Source: an uncultured Clostridia bacterium
GTDB taxonomy: Bacteria > Bacillota > Clostridia > Oscillospirales > Acutalibacteraceae
Length of the DNA: 55,845 bases
Assembly (NCBI GenBank): GCA_947572385.1
Contig: CANPBX010000014.1
Coordinates: 1-55,845, forward strand
Direction: 5' to 3'
Below are positions 41,070 through 49,279 of this stretch, piece by piece. The translations under genes and the position numbers were made by a program. Under the pieces are notes generated by a model. It did not search any database, was not told the origin of the DNA, and saw nothing but the letters and a program-made list of their open reading frames with translations. Within the stretch, counting starts at the first letter, position 1. Each line of letters starts with the position of its first letter.

Positions 41070-41861
41070 ATGGGAAAGAAAGTCAGACTTATCATAATGG
41101 CCGCGGCTCTGCTGGTGTTTTTGGGTTCCGGTGGGGCGGTACTGGTTATCCAGGGGAACTATCGGGCCAGCAGGCAGGGATATACTGATGCCGCGACAGA
41201 GTATACCCGGAAGCAGGAAAATAGCAGCAGGACAAATAGTTCTGTAAGTGCAGCCATGGGGGAAACTTCAGAAGAGGTGTTAGAGCAACCTCCTATAACT
41301 GTGGACTTTGAGCGGCTACGGGCTGATAACCCACAAGTAGCAGCTTGGCTCTATTGTGAAGATACGGCTATAGATTATCCGGTTATGCAGGGAAGTGACA
41401 ATGAATTCTACCTGCACCACTCATATACTGGCGCGGAGGACCAGAGCGGCGCAATTTTTGTGGACGCTCAGTGTACTCCGGGCTTTGCTGATTACAATTC
41501 TATTATCTATGGCCACAGCATGAAGGACGGCTCTATGTTTGGGGGGCTGGAGTCTTGGAAGAGCCAGGAGTATTATGAAGAGCACCCGGTTATGTGGCTG
41601 CTGACGCCTGAAGCAAATTACAGGATAAAGCTTTTTAGCGGCTATACCACCTCGGCATATTCGGAGACATATACTATCTTCCGAGGGCCAGGTGAGGATC
41701 TTGCAGCCTACATAGCTGAGAGTCAGATAAACTCTGATTTCACCCCGATTGAAATTAATGAGGCAGACGGAAGGTATGTTGTGCTTTCCACCTGTGCTTA
41801 TGATTTTGATGAGGCCAGATATGTTTTGCACGGCAGGCTGGAACAAGTGGATATGCAATAG
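41070..41861 (+). CDS. srtB: Class B sortase
   Basis: 263-residue sortase: N-terminal membrane segment (about 6-28), Ser/Thr/Glu linker, class B core with NPQVAAWLYCEDTAIDYPVM (about 87-106), catalytic His149 (IIYGHSMKDGSMF), Cys242 (VLSTCAYDF) and Arg250. Class B sortases anchor a few dedicated substrates. The only noncanonical sorting signal in the locus is on the protein at 38770-39507. Second sortase of the locus, different in class from the pilus polymerase. Confidence 0.93.
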   Translation: MGKKVRLIIMAAALLVFLGSGGAVLVIQGNYRASRQGYTDAATEYTRKQENSSRTNSSVSAAMGETSEEVLEQPPITVDFERLRADNPQVAAWLYCEDTAIDYPVMQGSDNEFYLHHSYTGAEDQSGAIFVDAQCTPGFADYNSIIYGHSMKDGSMFGGLESWKSQEYYEEHPVMWLLTPEANYRIKLFSGYTTSAYSETYTIFRGPGEDLAAYIAESQINSDFTPIEINEADGRYVVLSTCAYDFDEARYVLHGRLEQVDMQ

Positions 41862-41874
41862 GGAGGGCGGCGTC

Positions 41875-42867
41875 ATGGCACGTAAATTAAAGCTATGGTC
41901 CACCCTGTTTCTGCTATTATGTCTTGGCGGCTGTATACAGGGTCATACGGATATTCCGCTGGAGGAAGTGTCGCAGCCACCTTCTTCAAACTCAAGCAAG
42001 GTGGCTGCTTCAATGCCAGAGGCTGAAAAAACCCCCGCTGCAGCTCCGAGCGATTTTGCGCCATACCAGGCTCCTGAATTCGCCAGGGCAGATTTTGATC
42101 CCAGCGCTGCCGAGGGTGGGAATGGGGTAAGGGTAGATCTGTCAGGCTTGAGCAGGGGATATGTAGCAGTGACGGCAAACAGTGACAGGCGCATGAAGTT
42201 CCGAGTTGAAATGGGTGAGAAGGTATATAACTATGACCTTCCGTCGGATGGTACTCCAACCATATATCCGTTGCAAAGCGGGGATGGGAGCTATGTTTTC
42301 CGGGCGCTGGCGAACACTGCTGGGACAAACTATGCTGAGATATACTCCACACAGGCCGAAGTTCAGCTTGATGACGAGTTTCAACCGTTCCTTCGCCCCA
42401 GCCAGTATGTGGATTATAGCGAAGGCTCTCGCTGTGTCAAGCTTGCGGCGGAGCTGGCTTCTCAGCAGCCGGACGCCCTTGGGGTAGTGGAGGCGGTGTT
42501 CGACTATATCTGCGAACACGTGACTTATGATAAAGAAAAAGCTGCCACAGTTAATAAGGGGTATCTGCCACAGCCGGATGAGACGCTCACTTCCGGTAAA
42601 GGCATCTGTTTTGACTACGCCTGCTTGGTGGCAGCCATGTTACGCAGCCAGGGGATACCTACCAAGATGGTCTTTGGCTATGTGCAGCCGGGAGATTTAT
42701 ACCACGCCTGGAATATGTTCTATACAGATGAGAGCGGATGGGTGACAGTGGAATATGAGGTGGAGTCAAATAGCTGGAGCCGCCTTGACATGACTTTTGC
42801 TGCCAACGGTGCTGATCCTCAGTTTATAGGGGATGGCACTAACTATACAGACGTATATTTTTACTGA
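41875..42867 (+). CDS. Transglutaminase-like lipoprotein
   Basis: 330-residue lipoprotein: signal ending at LGGC (Cys20), Ser/Pro/Ala linker to about 65, a beta domain (about 80-165) and a transglutaminase/papain-like core. Putative triad Cys245 (GKGICFDYACLV), His277 (LYHAWNMFY) and Asp305 (WSRLDMTF). Bacterial members can be crosslinking enzymes or proteases. Outside the membrane and next to pilin genes, it could crosslink or trim surface subunits; no direct evidence. ATG 41875 with GGGAGG upstream. Confidence 0.85.
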   Translation: MARKLKLWSTLFLLLCLGGCIQGHTDIPLEEVSQPPSSNSSKVAASMPEAEKTPAAAPSDFAPYQAPEFARADFDPSAAEGGNGVRVDLSGLSRGYVAVTANSDRRMKFRVEMGEKVYNYDLPSDGTPTIYPLQSGDGSYVFRALANTAGTNYAEIYSTQAEVQLDDEFQPFLRPSQYVDYSEGSRCVKLAAELASQQPDALGVVEAVFDYICEHVTYDKEKAATVNKGYLPQPDETLTSGKGICFDYACLVAAMLRSQGIPTKMVFGYVQPGDLYHAWNMFYTDESGWVTVEYEVESNSWSRLDMTFAANGADPQFIGDGTNYTDVYFY

Positions 42868-42881
42868 AGGCGGGTGTGGAT

Positions 42882-43934
42882 ATGGAGAAAAGTAGAGGGC
42901 AGAGGTTGGACGCGCTGGGGGTCAGCGCTTTTTGTGAGAGCATGGCGATGATGATCCAGTCGGGGATACAGCCCGACGAGGCTGTTGCACTGTTAAGGCA
43001 GAGTGAAGGAAAAGGCGGTGCATTGGAAGACGCTCTTGCGGCTATGCAGGCAGAGCTGGACCTGGGCCATGGGCTGGCTGAAGCAATGAAGACCTGTGGA
43101 GCGTTTCCTGACTATGCGGTGAATATGATAGCAGCCGGGGAGGAATCCGGCCGCCTGGAGGCGGTGCTATTCCGTTTGAGCAAATATTATCTCAACGAGG
43201 AGACCATGGGGGATAAGCTGCGCAACGCTATTACCTATCCAGCTGTAATGCTGACGATGATAATTGCGGTGCTGGCGCTTATGCTCGCTATGGTGCTGCC
43301 AGCCTTTACACAGGTATATGAGAGGGTGACAGGCAGCCTTGCTGTGTCTTCTTACGGATACATAAGCTGGGCCTACGGATTCTGCTGGATAGCCCTTGGG
43401 GCTATGCTGCTGCTGGCGATGGTACTGGTGGTAGGCAGGCTGATGTGGAAAAGCAGGCATAGGGCAGCACTTGAAAATCTCCTGCAGAAGCTGCCGCTCT
43501 GTGGGGATATCCTGAGGGAGCTGGGGCTATACCGCTTTATGGGCGCGTTTGTGACTTACCTGTCCAGCGGAGCTGTACAGGATGTTGCCATGGAGGAGAG
43601 TATAAAGATGGCAGGATGCAGGCCTGTGGAGGAGAAGCTCCTGCGGTGCATGGCACATTTGCGGGCAGGGCACAGCTTTGCCCATGCAGCATATGACGAA
43701 GGACTGTTCGAGCCGGTTTATGGGAGAATACTGCTGGCAGGAGAGCGCAGCGGAAGAACTGAGACAGTGCTCTGGAGGCTCACTGACCTGCTGGAGGAGC
43801 ACTGCACCACCCTGACAGACCGGCTGGTTGGAATTGTAGATCCCTTGCTCTCAGGGGTGCTGCTGCTGACGGTAGGAGTTTCCCTGCTGAGCGTTATGCT
43901 TCCGCTGTTGGGCATAATGAATTCCATCGGTTAG
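42882..43934 (+). CDS. PilC/GspF-type inner-membrane platform protein
   Basis: 350-residue type II secretion/type IV pilus platform protein with two homologous T2SSF domains. Each has the family signature: GEESGRLEAVLFRLSKYY (about 89-106) and AGERSGRTETVLWRL (about 287-301). Membrane segments about 118-140, 155-186 and 323-346. Slightly short for the family (about 400). ATG 42882; GTG 42876 is in frame. Partner of the PilT-type ATPase at 45583-46641. Confidence 0.9.
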   Translation: MEKSRGQRLDALGVSAFCESMAMMIQSGIQPDEAVALLRQSEGKGGALEDALAAMQAELDLGHGLAEAMKTCGAFPDYAVNMIAAGEESGRLEAVLFRLSKYYLNEETMGDKLRNAITYPAVMLTMIIAVLALMLAMVLPAFTQVYERVTGSLAVSSYGYISWAYGFCWIALGAMLLLAMVLVVGRLMWKSRHRAALENLLQKLPLCGDILRELGLYRFMGAFVTYLSSGAVQDVAMEESIKMAGCRPVEEKLLRCMAHLRAGHSFAHAAYDEGLFEPVYGRILLAGERSGRTETVLWRLTDLLEEHCTTLTDRLVGIVDPLLSGVLLLTVGVSLLSVMLPLLGIMNSIG

Positions 43935-43938
43935 GGGA

Positions 43939-44283
43939 ATGGGTATGTATATAGATAAAAGGCGCAGAAAGCGCTGGCCGGTATTTTTATCCGCTATATT
44001 AACGGCTGGCTTGATTGTCTATGGATTTTGGCTTATTGCCGGAGGCTCCGGGAGGAACATGGAGACAGATGGGGCCAGGGCGCTGCGAGCGGCTATACAA
44101 AGCGCCGCGATGCAATGTTATGTTGTAGAGGGCATGTATCCGTCGGGACTCGTCTATCTTGAGGAAAACTATGGATTGCAAATAAACAGTGATGATTATT
44201 ATGTGACCTATGAAGTATTTGCGTCCAATCTGCCGCCGGATGTGACAGTGGATAGCAAGCCAAGGCAGGGGGGATCATTTTGA
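43939..44283 (+). CDS. Small membrane-anchored protein of the type IV pilus-like module
   Basis: 114 residues: basic N-terminus (KRRRKRW), one membrane segment (about 14-34), then ALRAAIQSAAMQCYVVEGMY, PSGLVYLEENYGL and NSDDYYVTYEVFASNLPPDV. The layout (N-terminal hydrophobic helix plus small globular part with YP-containing EGMYPSGL) is pseudopilin-like, but there is no clear prepilin cleavage site. Four bases overlap the next gene. I do not know its exact family. Confidence 0.7.
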   Translation: MGMYIDKRRRKRWPVFLSAILTAGLIVYGFWLIAGGSGRNMETDGARALRAAIQSAAMQCYVVEGMYPSGLVYLEENYGLQINSDDYYVTYEVFASNLPPDVTVDSKPRQGGSF

Positions 44284-44750
44284 AGCATAGATATCTTCCG
44301 GTCATGCTTTTTACCCTGGCGGTAGAGGCACTGTTTTTGATAGCGTTTTTATTTCTCACAATATTCGGTGCGGGGATATACCGGGAAACTGTAGAAGTAC
44401 AGGCGGCAAATGGGCAGGACCGCCTGCTGCTCAGCTATTTTTCCACACGTGCTAAAAGTGCCGACACCAAGGATGCTGTCACACTTTATGACGATGATAT
44501 CGGGCAGGTACTGAGCTTCGCGGATCCTGTTAGCGGCTATGCGGTACGGGTGTATCAGAAGGATGGAAAGCTGTTGGAGGACTATGCTCTGGCGGGTTCA
44601 CCACTGGTACCTGGCAGCGCGGCTGTAATCGGCAGTACGGAGGTTTTTAAGGTCAAAAGAGATGGAAAGCGCACATTCGTAGTTACTACGGATGTGGGCA
44701 CTGTGACCTTTACCTTAAAGTCGGGGGCAGAGTATGAAGGACAGACGTAG
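44280..44750 (+). CDS. DUF4860-like membrane-anchored protein (minor-pilin-like)
   Basis: 156 residues, TTG start after AGGGGGG, overlapping the previous stop. One membrane segment (about 8-31), then LLLSYFSTRAKSADTKDAVT and a beta-rich part ending in VGTVTFTLKSG. It resembles DUF4860 proteins, which in Clostridia accompany PilC/PilT. No prepilin peptidase motif is evident. Overlaps the next gene by 17 bases. Confidence 0.7.
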   Translation: MKHRYLPVMLFTLAVEALFLIAFLFLTIFGAGIYRETVEVQAANGQDRLLLSYFSTRAKSADTKDAVTLYDDDIGQVLSFADPVSGYAVRVYQKDGKLLEDYALAGSPLVPGSAAVIGSTEVFKVKRDGKRTFVVTTDVGTVTFTLKSGAEYEGQT

Positions 44751-45159
44751 AACTACAGCATTTTATATGGAGATGATATTGCTGGTGGCAGTGCTCACCG
44801 GCGTTGTTTTAGTGCTGGCAGACGTGTTTACGACTGCAAAGGAACAGAGCTCCCAGGCGAAAACACTGACTACAGCTGTGCGCTTAGCAGAGAACGCAGC
44901 TGAGATAGTGGCTGGCACTCAGGACCGCAGCGAGATTGTAGACATGCTGGGAGGCGGCGATAGTGCAGCCTGTCATTTGGAGATGCAGAAGATATTGGCC
45001 AGGTTTAACAACAGTATGGATCCTGACCCGGATGGGGGGTACTGTGTTGAAATCACATGGATTGACTATAACGGACTTATAAGCTATAATATTAGTGTGG
45101 CATGGCAGGAGGACAGCGAGCAGATCTATAACCTGAAAACAGCTGTCTTTTATGGATAA
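44734..45159 (+). CDS. Pseudopilin-like membrane-anchored protein
   Basis: 141 residues. Basic N-terminus then AFYMEMILLVAVLTGVVLVL, with a Glu close to the position of Glu5 of type IV pilins, followed by a helical stretch (SSQAKTLTTAVRLAENAAEI) and a small C-terminal part containing one Cys pair (about 74 and 99). This is the most pilin-like of the four small proteins, but the Gly/Ala before the cleavage point is not at the standard place. Confidence 0.65.
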   Translation: MKDRRRTTAFYMEMILLVAVLTGVVLVLADVFTTAKEQSSQAKTLTTAVRLAENAAEIVAGTQDRSEIVDMLGGGDSAACHLEMQKILARFNNSMDPDPDGGYCVEITWIDYNGLISYNISVAWQEDSEQIYNLKTAVFYG

Positions 45160-45170
45160 GGAGGGGCTTG

Positions 45171-45560
45171 ATGAGACAGGTATCGGTACGCCTTGGTCCA
45201 TTGGCGCTTTTGTTGACTGTAATAGTTATATGTATGACTGTGCTTGGACTGCTGGCTGTTACAACCGCCAGGGGTGATTTGAGCATGGCGAGGCGGTATG
45301 CTGACTCAATAGAGAAAAGGTATGGGCTTGAGGCACAAGGACAGGCTTTTTTGCAGCAGATCGTCCAGGAACCTGAAATATGGGATGAACTGGAGAGGGA
45401 CAAAGACGACATAGGTTGGAAGATCCTGACAGATGAGGGGTTGAGCCTGCATATTGGGATAGCTCGCAACAGAGATAAGTATGAGATAGTGAACTGGCAG
45501 TTTGTCCAGGAGAGCTGGGAGCCTCAAGAGGAGATCGGCGGACTGTGGAGCGGCGAGTAA
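45171..45560 (+). CDS. Small membrane-anchored protein of the type IV pilus-like module
   Basis: 129 residues, ATG 45171 (TTG 45168 also possible) after AAGGAGGGG. One membrane segment (about 8-32: LGPLALLLTVIVICMTVLGL), a charged helix (ARRYADSIEKRYGLEAQGQA) and a short polar C-terminus. No known family recognised. Lies directly before pilT with 22 bases between. Confidence 0.65.
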   Translation: MRQVSVRLGPLALLLTVIVICMTVLGLLAVTTARGDLSMARRYADSIEKRYGLEAQGQAFLQQIVQEPEIWDELERDKDDIGWKILTDEGLSLHIGIARNRDKYEIVNWQFVQESWEPQEEIGGLWSGE

Positions 45561-45582
45561 CTAAAGGAGAGGGGTCAATAGA

Positions 45583-46641
45583 ATGGATATTCAGGATGTT
45601 TTAGTGCAGGCAATGGAGTGGAGCGCGTCGGACATTTTTCTGGTGGCGGGCCTGCCTGTTACCCTTAAGTGTAAAGGACATCAGCAGAGGGTAGGGGAGG
45701 GTATTCTTATGCCGGAGCATACCCAGGCGCTGATAAATCAGATATACCGTTTCAGCGGGCGGGAGCAGACTAGGCTCGCCCAGGGCAAAGACGACGACTT
45801 TTCCTTCGCGGTGCGTGGTATGGGAAGGTTTCGGGTGAATGTGTTCAGGCAGCGCGGCTCCATGGCTGCAGTGATCAGGCTTATAAGATTTGGTCTGCCA
45901 GACCCTGAGCAGCTAAATATACCCGAAGAGGTCCTGTCGCTTACAGAGAATCAAAAGGGAATGGTCCTTGTGACTGGAGCAGTGGGCACAGGAAAATCCA
46001 CCACATTAGCGTGTATGATACATAGGATCAATCAGAGCAGGGACTGTCATATCATCACAATGGAGGACCCGATAGAGTACGTCCACCGCCACGAAAAGGC
46101 CATTGTGACTCAGCGTGAGATATCAATTGATACATCTGGATATCCCGATGCCCTGCGCTCAGCTTTGCGGGAGAGCCCTGATGTAATTCTGCTGGGTGAA
46201 ATGCGGGACTACGATACTATTTCCGCGGCTATAACCGCTACAGAGACAGGATTGCTGATGTTCAGCACCCTGCATACCGGCAGCGTTGCCAATACCATAA
46301 CAAGAATAATTGACGTTTTTCCCGCAAGCCAACAGCAGCAGGTCAAGATACAGCTGTCACAGCTTCTAAGGGGTGTGGTCTGCCAGCAACTAGTGCCAGG
46401 GGTTGACGGAAGGCTTATACCTGTGTTCGAGATAATGAAGTCAAATAACGCTGTGCAGAACATGATACGTGAGGATAAGCTGCACCAGCTGGATTCGGTA
46501 ATGATGTCCGGTGCAAAGGAAGGTATGCGCACTATGGACGGCAGTCTGCTCCAGCTATATAAGCAGGGAAAAATTGCAAAGGAGACCGCCCTTGTATACT
46601 GTGCTAACTACGAGCTTATGTCCAAAAGGCTTGAAGTTTAG
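45583..46641 (+). CDS. pilT: PilT-type (retraction) ATPase of a type IV pilus-like system
   Basis: 352-residue hexameric secretion ATPase of the PilT family (usual about 345-370). N-terminal PAS-like domain (SASDIFLVAGLPVTLKCKG); Walker A TGAVGTGKST (131-140); Asp box MEDPIEY; Walker B SPDVILLGEMRD (198-209) with the GEMRD typical of PilT rather than PilB; His box STLHTGS. No zinc-binding tetracysteine of PilB is present. It is the only ATPase of the module, so here it may power assembly as well, or the system may be a retraction-only device. AAAGGAGAGGGG upstream. Confidence 0.93.
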   Translation: MDIQDVLVQAMEWSASDIFLVAGLPVTLKCKGHQQRVGEGILMPEHTQALINQIYRFSGREQTRLAQGKDDDFSFAVRGMGRFRVNVFRQRGSMAAVIRLIRFGLPDPEQLNIPEEVLSLTENQKGMVLVTGAVGTGKSTTLACMIHRINQSRDCHIITMEDPIEYVHRHEKAIVTQREISIDTSGYPDALRSALRESPDVILLGEMRDYDTISAAITATETGLLMFSTLHTGSVANTITRIIDVFPASQQQQVKIQLSQLLRGVVCQQLVPGVDGRLIPVFEIMKSNNAVQNMIREDKLHQLDSVMMSGAKEGMRTMDGSLLQLYKQGKIAKETALVYCANYELMSKRLEV

Positions 46642-46657
46642 GGAAGAGGCAAAGTAA

Positions 46658-47446
46658 ATGACCGCGGTTATCATGTTTTTTGTGTGCCTGACGGCCTCCG
46701 GGGTGGGCTCAATAGCCGGATACGGAGGCGGTGTGATAATAAAGCCTGTGCTTGACGCAATGCATATCCTTCCGGTATCTACTATTAGCTTTCTCTCCGG
46801 CTGTACGGTACTGGCAATGGCGATAGTGTCATTGCTCAAAAGCAAGGGCAATGGTGTAAAGCTTCAGGTGCGTACCACCACGCCGCTGGCACTTGGGGCA
46901 GCAGCCGGAGGGCTGTTGGGAAAGTGGCTGTTTGAGCTGATGAAATCCGGTGCGGATGAAAATGTGCTGGGATCTACACAGTCGCTGCTTCTGCTGGCGA
47001 CAACAGTGCTAGTCTGGATATATACACTGAAAAGGGACAGACTGCCCTCGTATCGCCTTAAAAATATGTTGATGTGCGTAATTGTAGGAGTGGCTCTTGG
47101 AATAGTGTCGGCTTTTCTAGGTATTGGAGGAGGTCCGCTTAATGTGGCGCTCCTATTCTTCTGCTTCTCAATGGACGCTAAGGAAGCGGCAAAAAACTCT
47201 ATTCTTATTATACTATTTTCTCAAACAGCCAGCCTTTTCAGCGCACTTGCACAGCATAATGTGCCGGAATTTGTTTGGTATCATCTGGCGCTCATGGCTG
47301 CAGGAGGCATAGGCGGGGCGCTGCTTGGGGCGGCGCTCAGTAAAAAGATGGACAATAGAGCTGTCGAACGCCTGTTGTTAGGCTTGATGATAGTGATAAT
47401 CGGCGTCAATGTATATAATGTGGTAGTCTATGGTATGGCGAACTAA
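46658..47446 (+). CDS. TauE/SafE-family sulfite/organic acid exporter-like permease
   Basis: 262 residues, about eight hydrophobic segments in two halves. Family signatures are the glycine-rich GSIAGYGGGVIIKPVLDAMH near residues 16-35 and GIVSAFLGIGGGPLNVALLF (about 148-167). Role in export or uptake of small organic or sulfur anions is inferred from the family. No strong ribosome site; it follows pilT by 16 bases, so it may be transcribed with the surface locus, without any obvious functional link. Confidence 0.88.
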   Translation: MTAVIMFFVCLTASGVGSIAGYGGGVIIKPVLDAMHILPVSTISFLSGCTVLAMAIVSLLKSKGNGVKLQVRTTTPLALGAAAGGLLGKWLFELMKSGADENVLGSTQSLLLLATTVLVWIYTLKRDRLPSYRLKNMLMCVIVGVALGIVSAFLGIGGGPLNVALLFFCFSMDAKEAAKNSILIILFSQTASLFSALAQHNVPEFVWYHLALMAAGGIGGALLGAALSKKMDNRAVERLLLGLMIVIIGVNVYNVVVYGMAN

Positions 47447-47520
47447 ATATGTAATAATATGTGCCTCCAATGGGTATACTGTATAGTGAACGATTATTAC
47501 GGTGACGGGAGGCATTTTAT

Positions 47521-48546
47521 ATGGACAAGATAAGAGTTGTACAGTTTGGCTGCGGCAAAATGGCAAAGTATACTCTGCGATATCTCTACGAGAAAGGTGC
47601 GCAGATAGTGGGTGCCATTGACATCGATCCCGAAGTGGTGGGTATGGATGTAGGCGATTTTGCAGAGCTGGGTATGAAAACAGGGATCGTTATCTCCAGC
47701 GACGCGGACAAAGTCCTAGATGATTGCGATGCTGACGTGGCAATAGTCACGCTATTCAGTTTTATTGGTGATATATACGAATATGTGGAGAAATGTGTGC
47801 ATAGGGGAATCAACGTAATAACGACCTGCGAGGAGGCTATATATCCCTGGACAACCGCGGCGGCTGAAATAAACAGACTGGATGCGTTGGCGAAAGAGAC
47901 CGGCTGCACCATCACCGGTTCAGGTATGCAGGATATTTTCTGGATAAACATGGTTGCTATGGTGGCTGCTGGCTGCCATAGGATAGACAAGATCAAGGGT
48001 GCATACAGCTATAATGTGGATGAATACGGTTTGGCCTTAGCAAAAGCACATGGATGCGGTCTGACTCCCGAGGAATTTGAGAGGGAGATAGCACACCCCG
48101 CAGGGTTTGAGCCGTCATATGCCTGGAACGCCGCTGAAGCTATCTGTAATAAGCTTGGGCTTACAATAAAATCTATTACCCAAAGGCATGTACCTTGTGT
48201 GATCGGCAATGATATATATTCCGAAACCCTTGGGAAGACGATTGAAGCGGGTAAGTGTATTGGAATGTCAGCAGTGGTGACTATCGAAACATTGCAGGGC
48301 ATAACAGTAGAGGAGGAGACTATTGGAAAAGTCTATGGCCCGGAGGATGGAGATATGTGTGACTGGTGGTTTACCGGTGAGCCAAACACCGAATACCATG
48401 TCATAAAGCCTGCCACAGTTGAGCATACCTGTGCAACAGTTGTAAACCGCCTGCCGTCACTATTGCACGCACCTGCGGGGTATATTACTGCCGACCAGCT
48501 GGAGGTCAGTGAATATATGTCATATCCGATGGAATTTTATCTGTAA
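47521..48546 (+). CDS. 2,4-diaminopentanoate dehydrogenase-like / DapB-like NAD(P)-dependent oxidoreductase
   Basis: 341-residue oxidoreductase: N-terminal Rossmann fold ([20 protein letters not shown], residues 6-25), and a family segment [20 protein letters not shown] (about 101-120). The length and layout match 2,4-diaminopentanoate dehydrogenases (Ord) of clostridial ornithine fermentation, but homologues are often annotated only as dihydrodipicolinate reductase-like. No other ornithine-degradation gene is in the window. GGGAGG upstream, strong terminator downstream. Confidence 0.8.
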   Translation: MDKIRVVQFGCGKMAKYTLRYLYEKGAQIVGAIDIDPEVVGMDVGDFAELGMKTGIVISSDADKVLDDCDADVAIVTLFSFIGDIYEYVEKCVHRGINVITTCEEAIYPWTTAAAEINRLDALAKETGCTITGSGMQDIFWINMVAMVAAGCHRIDKIKGAYSYNVDEYGLALAKAHGCGLTPEEFEREIAHPAGFEPSYAWNAAEAICNKLGLTIKSITQRHVPCVIGNDIYSETLGKTIEAGKCIGMSAVVTIETLQGITVEEETIGKVYGPEDGDMCDWWFTGEPNTEYHVIKPATVEHTCATVVNRLPSLLHAPAGYITADQLEVSEYMSYPMEFYL

Positions 48547-48583
48547 AGCTATAAACCTTATAGGTCCACTGATTAGTCTAAAT

Positions 48584-48611
48584 GAAAACCACTAGTTTAC
48601 TAGTGGTTTTC
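48584..48611 (+). terminator. Terminator after the dehydrogenase gene
   Basis: Perfect 13-bp stem (48584-48596 / 48599-48611) around TT, ending in TTTTC. Its core ACTAGTTTACTAGT repeats the loop of the hairpin at 5306-5343. Confidence 0.85.
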
Positions 48612-48630
48612 TTACGCCAAAGCAACCGAC

Positions 48631-48662
48631 AAAAAAGGATACTACATTTTGCAGTGTCCTTT
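48631..48662 (-). terminator. Minus-strand terminator next to the tRNA-Trp 3' fragment
   Basis: AAAGGATACT/AGTGTCCTTT (48634-48643 / 48653-48662) followed on the minus strand by a run of T. It is 38 bases beyond the left tRNA-Trp fragment and may be the original terminator of that tRNA gene. Confidence 0.7.
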
Positions 48663-48700
48663 GGGGATTATTTCGCTATCATGCGTACCTTGATAGGTAA

Positions 48701-48856
48701 GGGCAGGAGGATTCGAACCCTCGGCACGCGGTTTTGGAGTGGATGTGGAAAAAGCATTAGCGGGAATATAGCGGCCAGTTTTCCGCGCCGTTGAGCCGTT
48801 TGTGTTTCCAAAACACAAATCTCGAGAAGTTTTGATGATTTATTGATGACTTCCGA
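48701..48856 (-). repeat. Left direct repeat: tRNA-Trp 3' half plus element end (att-like)
   Basis: On the minus strand 48740-48701 reads as the 3' half of tRNA-Trp from the anticodon loop (CTCCAAA, anticodon CCA) through the T arm (GAGGGTTCGAATCC) into the acceptor; no 5' half adjoins it. The next ~115 bases to the right are nonetheless conserved with the copy at 55417-55575 (about 85% alike by eye). This is the structure left when a site-specific element inserts at the anticodon loop of a tRNA gene. Confidence 0.8.
48830..48849 (+). repeat. 20-base repeat, copy 1 of 3
   Basis: TTTTGATGATTTATTGATGA, also at 55248-55267 and 55552-55571. It lies in both element ends and just after the integrase gene, so it may be a recombinase arm or core binding site. 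Confidence 0.75.
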
Positions 48857-48894
48857 AAATTTGAAGCCCCAAGAGACGAGTTTCACAGCCAAAA

Positions 48895-48915
48895 TTTGCG
48901 CCGCAAAACAAAGAA
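48895..48915 (+). repeat. 21-base repeat with palindromic core, copy 1 of 3
   Basis: TTTGCGCCGCAAA (a 6+1+6 palindrome) followed by ACAAAGAA; copies at 53875-53895 and 55707-55727, all the same way round. Confidence 0.75.
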
Positions 48916-48937
48916 CAGCAGAAATCAGCATAGAGCG

Positions 48938-49279
48938 CTATACCTGCTTTTCCCCTGTCTGCAAATAGTCGGACACAACCGCATAGAACTCCGCTGCATC
49001 CAACAACTGCCTTTCGGCATCTTCAGCCGATACAAAAAAGAAATCCTCATAATCGCTTTGATCACGAATCAAAGACGCCTGCCCAACAATGTTGGATAAC
49101 TCTTTGGAGAATATGCCGGACTTTAAACATTTTTATCTGAAATGTGCAATCACACCGGAATGCTTTTTATAGTCGACGCCTTCCAGAGAGAACCACGCTC
49201 ATACTGTGAAATATTTGTAGTAGGAACGATTGACGCCGTCCTTGTACTCAGAAAGTTCCTGCCATTTGGCATCAGGCAT
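48938..49279 (-). pseudogene. Decayed HEPN-domain gene (toxin half of an MNT/HEPN pair)
   Basis: Its start (ATG 49279) overlaps the end of the nucleotidyltransferase gene, as in intact MNT/HEPN pairs. Translation gives MPDAKWQELSEYK, a gap relative to normal HEPN proteins, then VNRSYYKYFTV, stop, SLEGVDYKKHSGVIAHFR, stop, SGIFSKELSNIVGQASLIRD, QSDYEDFFF, then a frameshift and SAEDAERQLLDAAEFYAVVS, ending 48938. Two in-frame stops, one frameshift and one deletion: clearly inactivated. HEPN domains of this class are usually RNases held in check by the MNT partner. Confidence 0.85.

Noticed and set aside
48668-48931. Minus-strand open frames at the two tRNA-Trp repeats that share similar peptides (INKSSK, PHPLQNRVPRV).
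   Set aside because: The similarity follows from the DNA repeat (tRNA fragment plus element end); the frames read through tRNA sequence and have no ribosome site.
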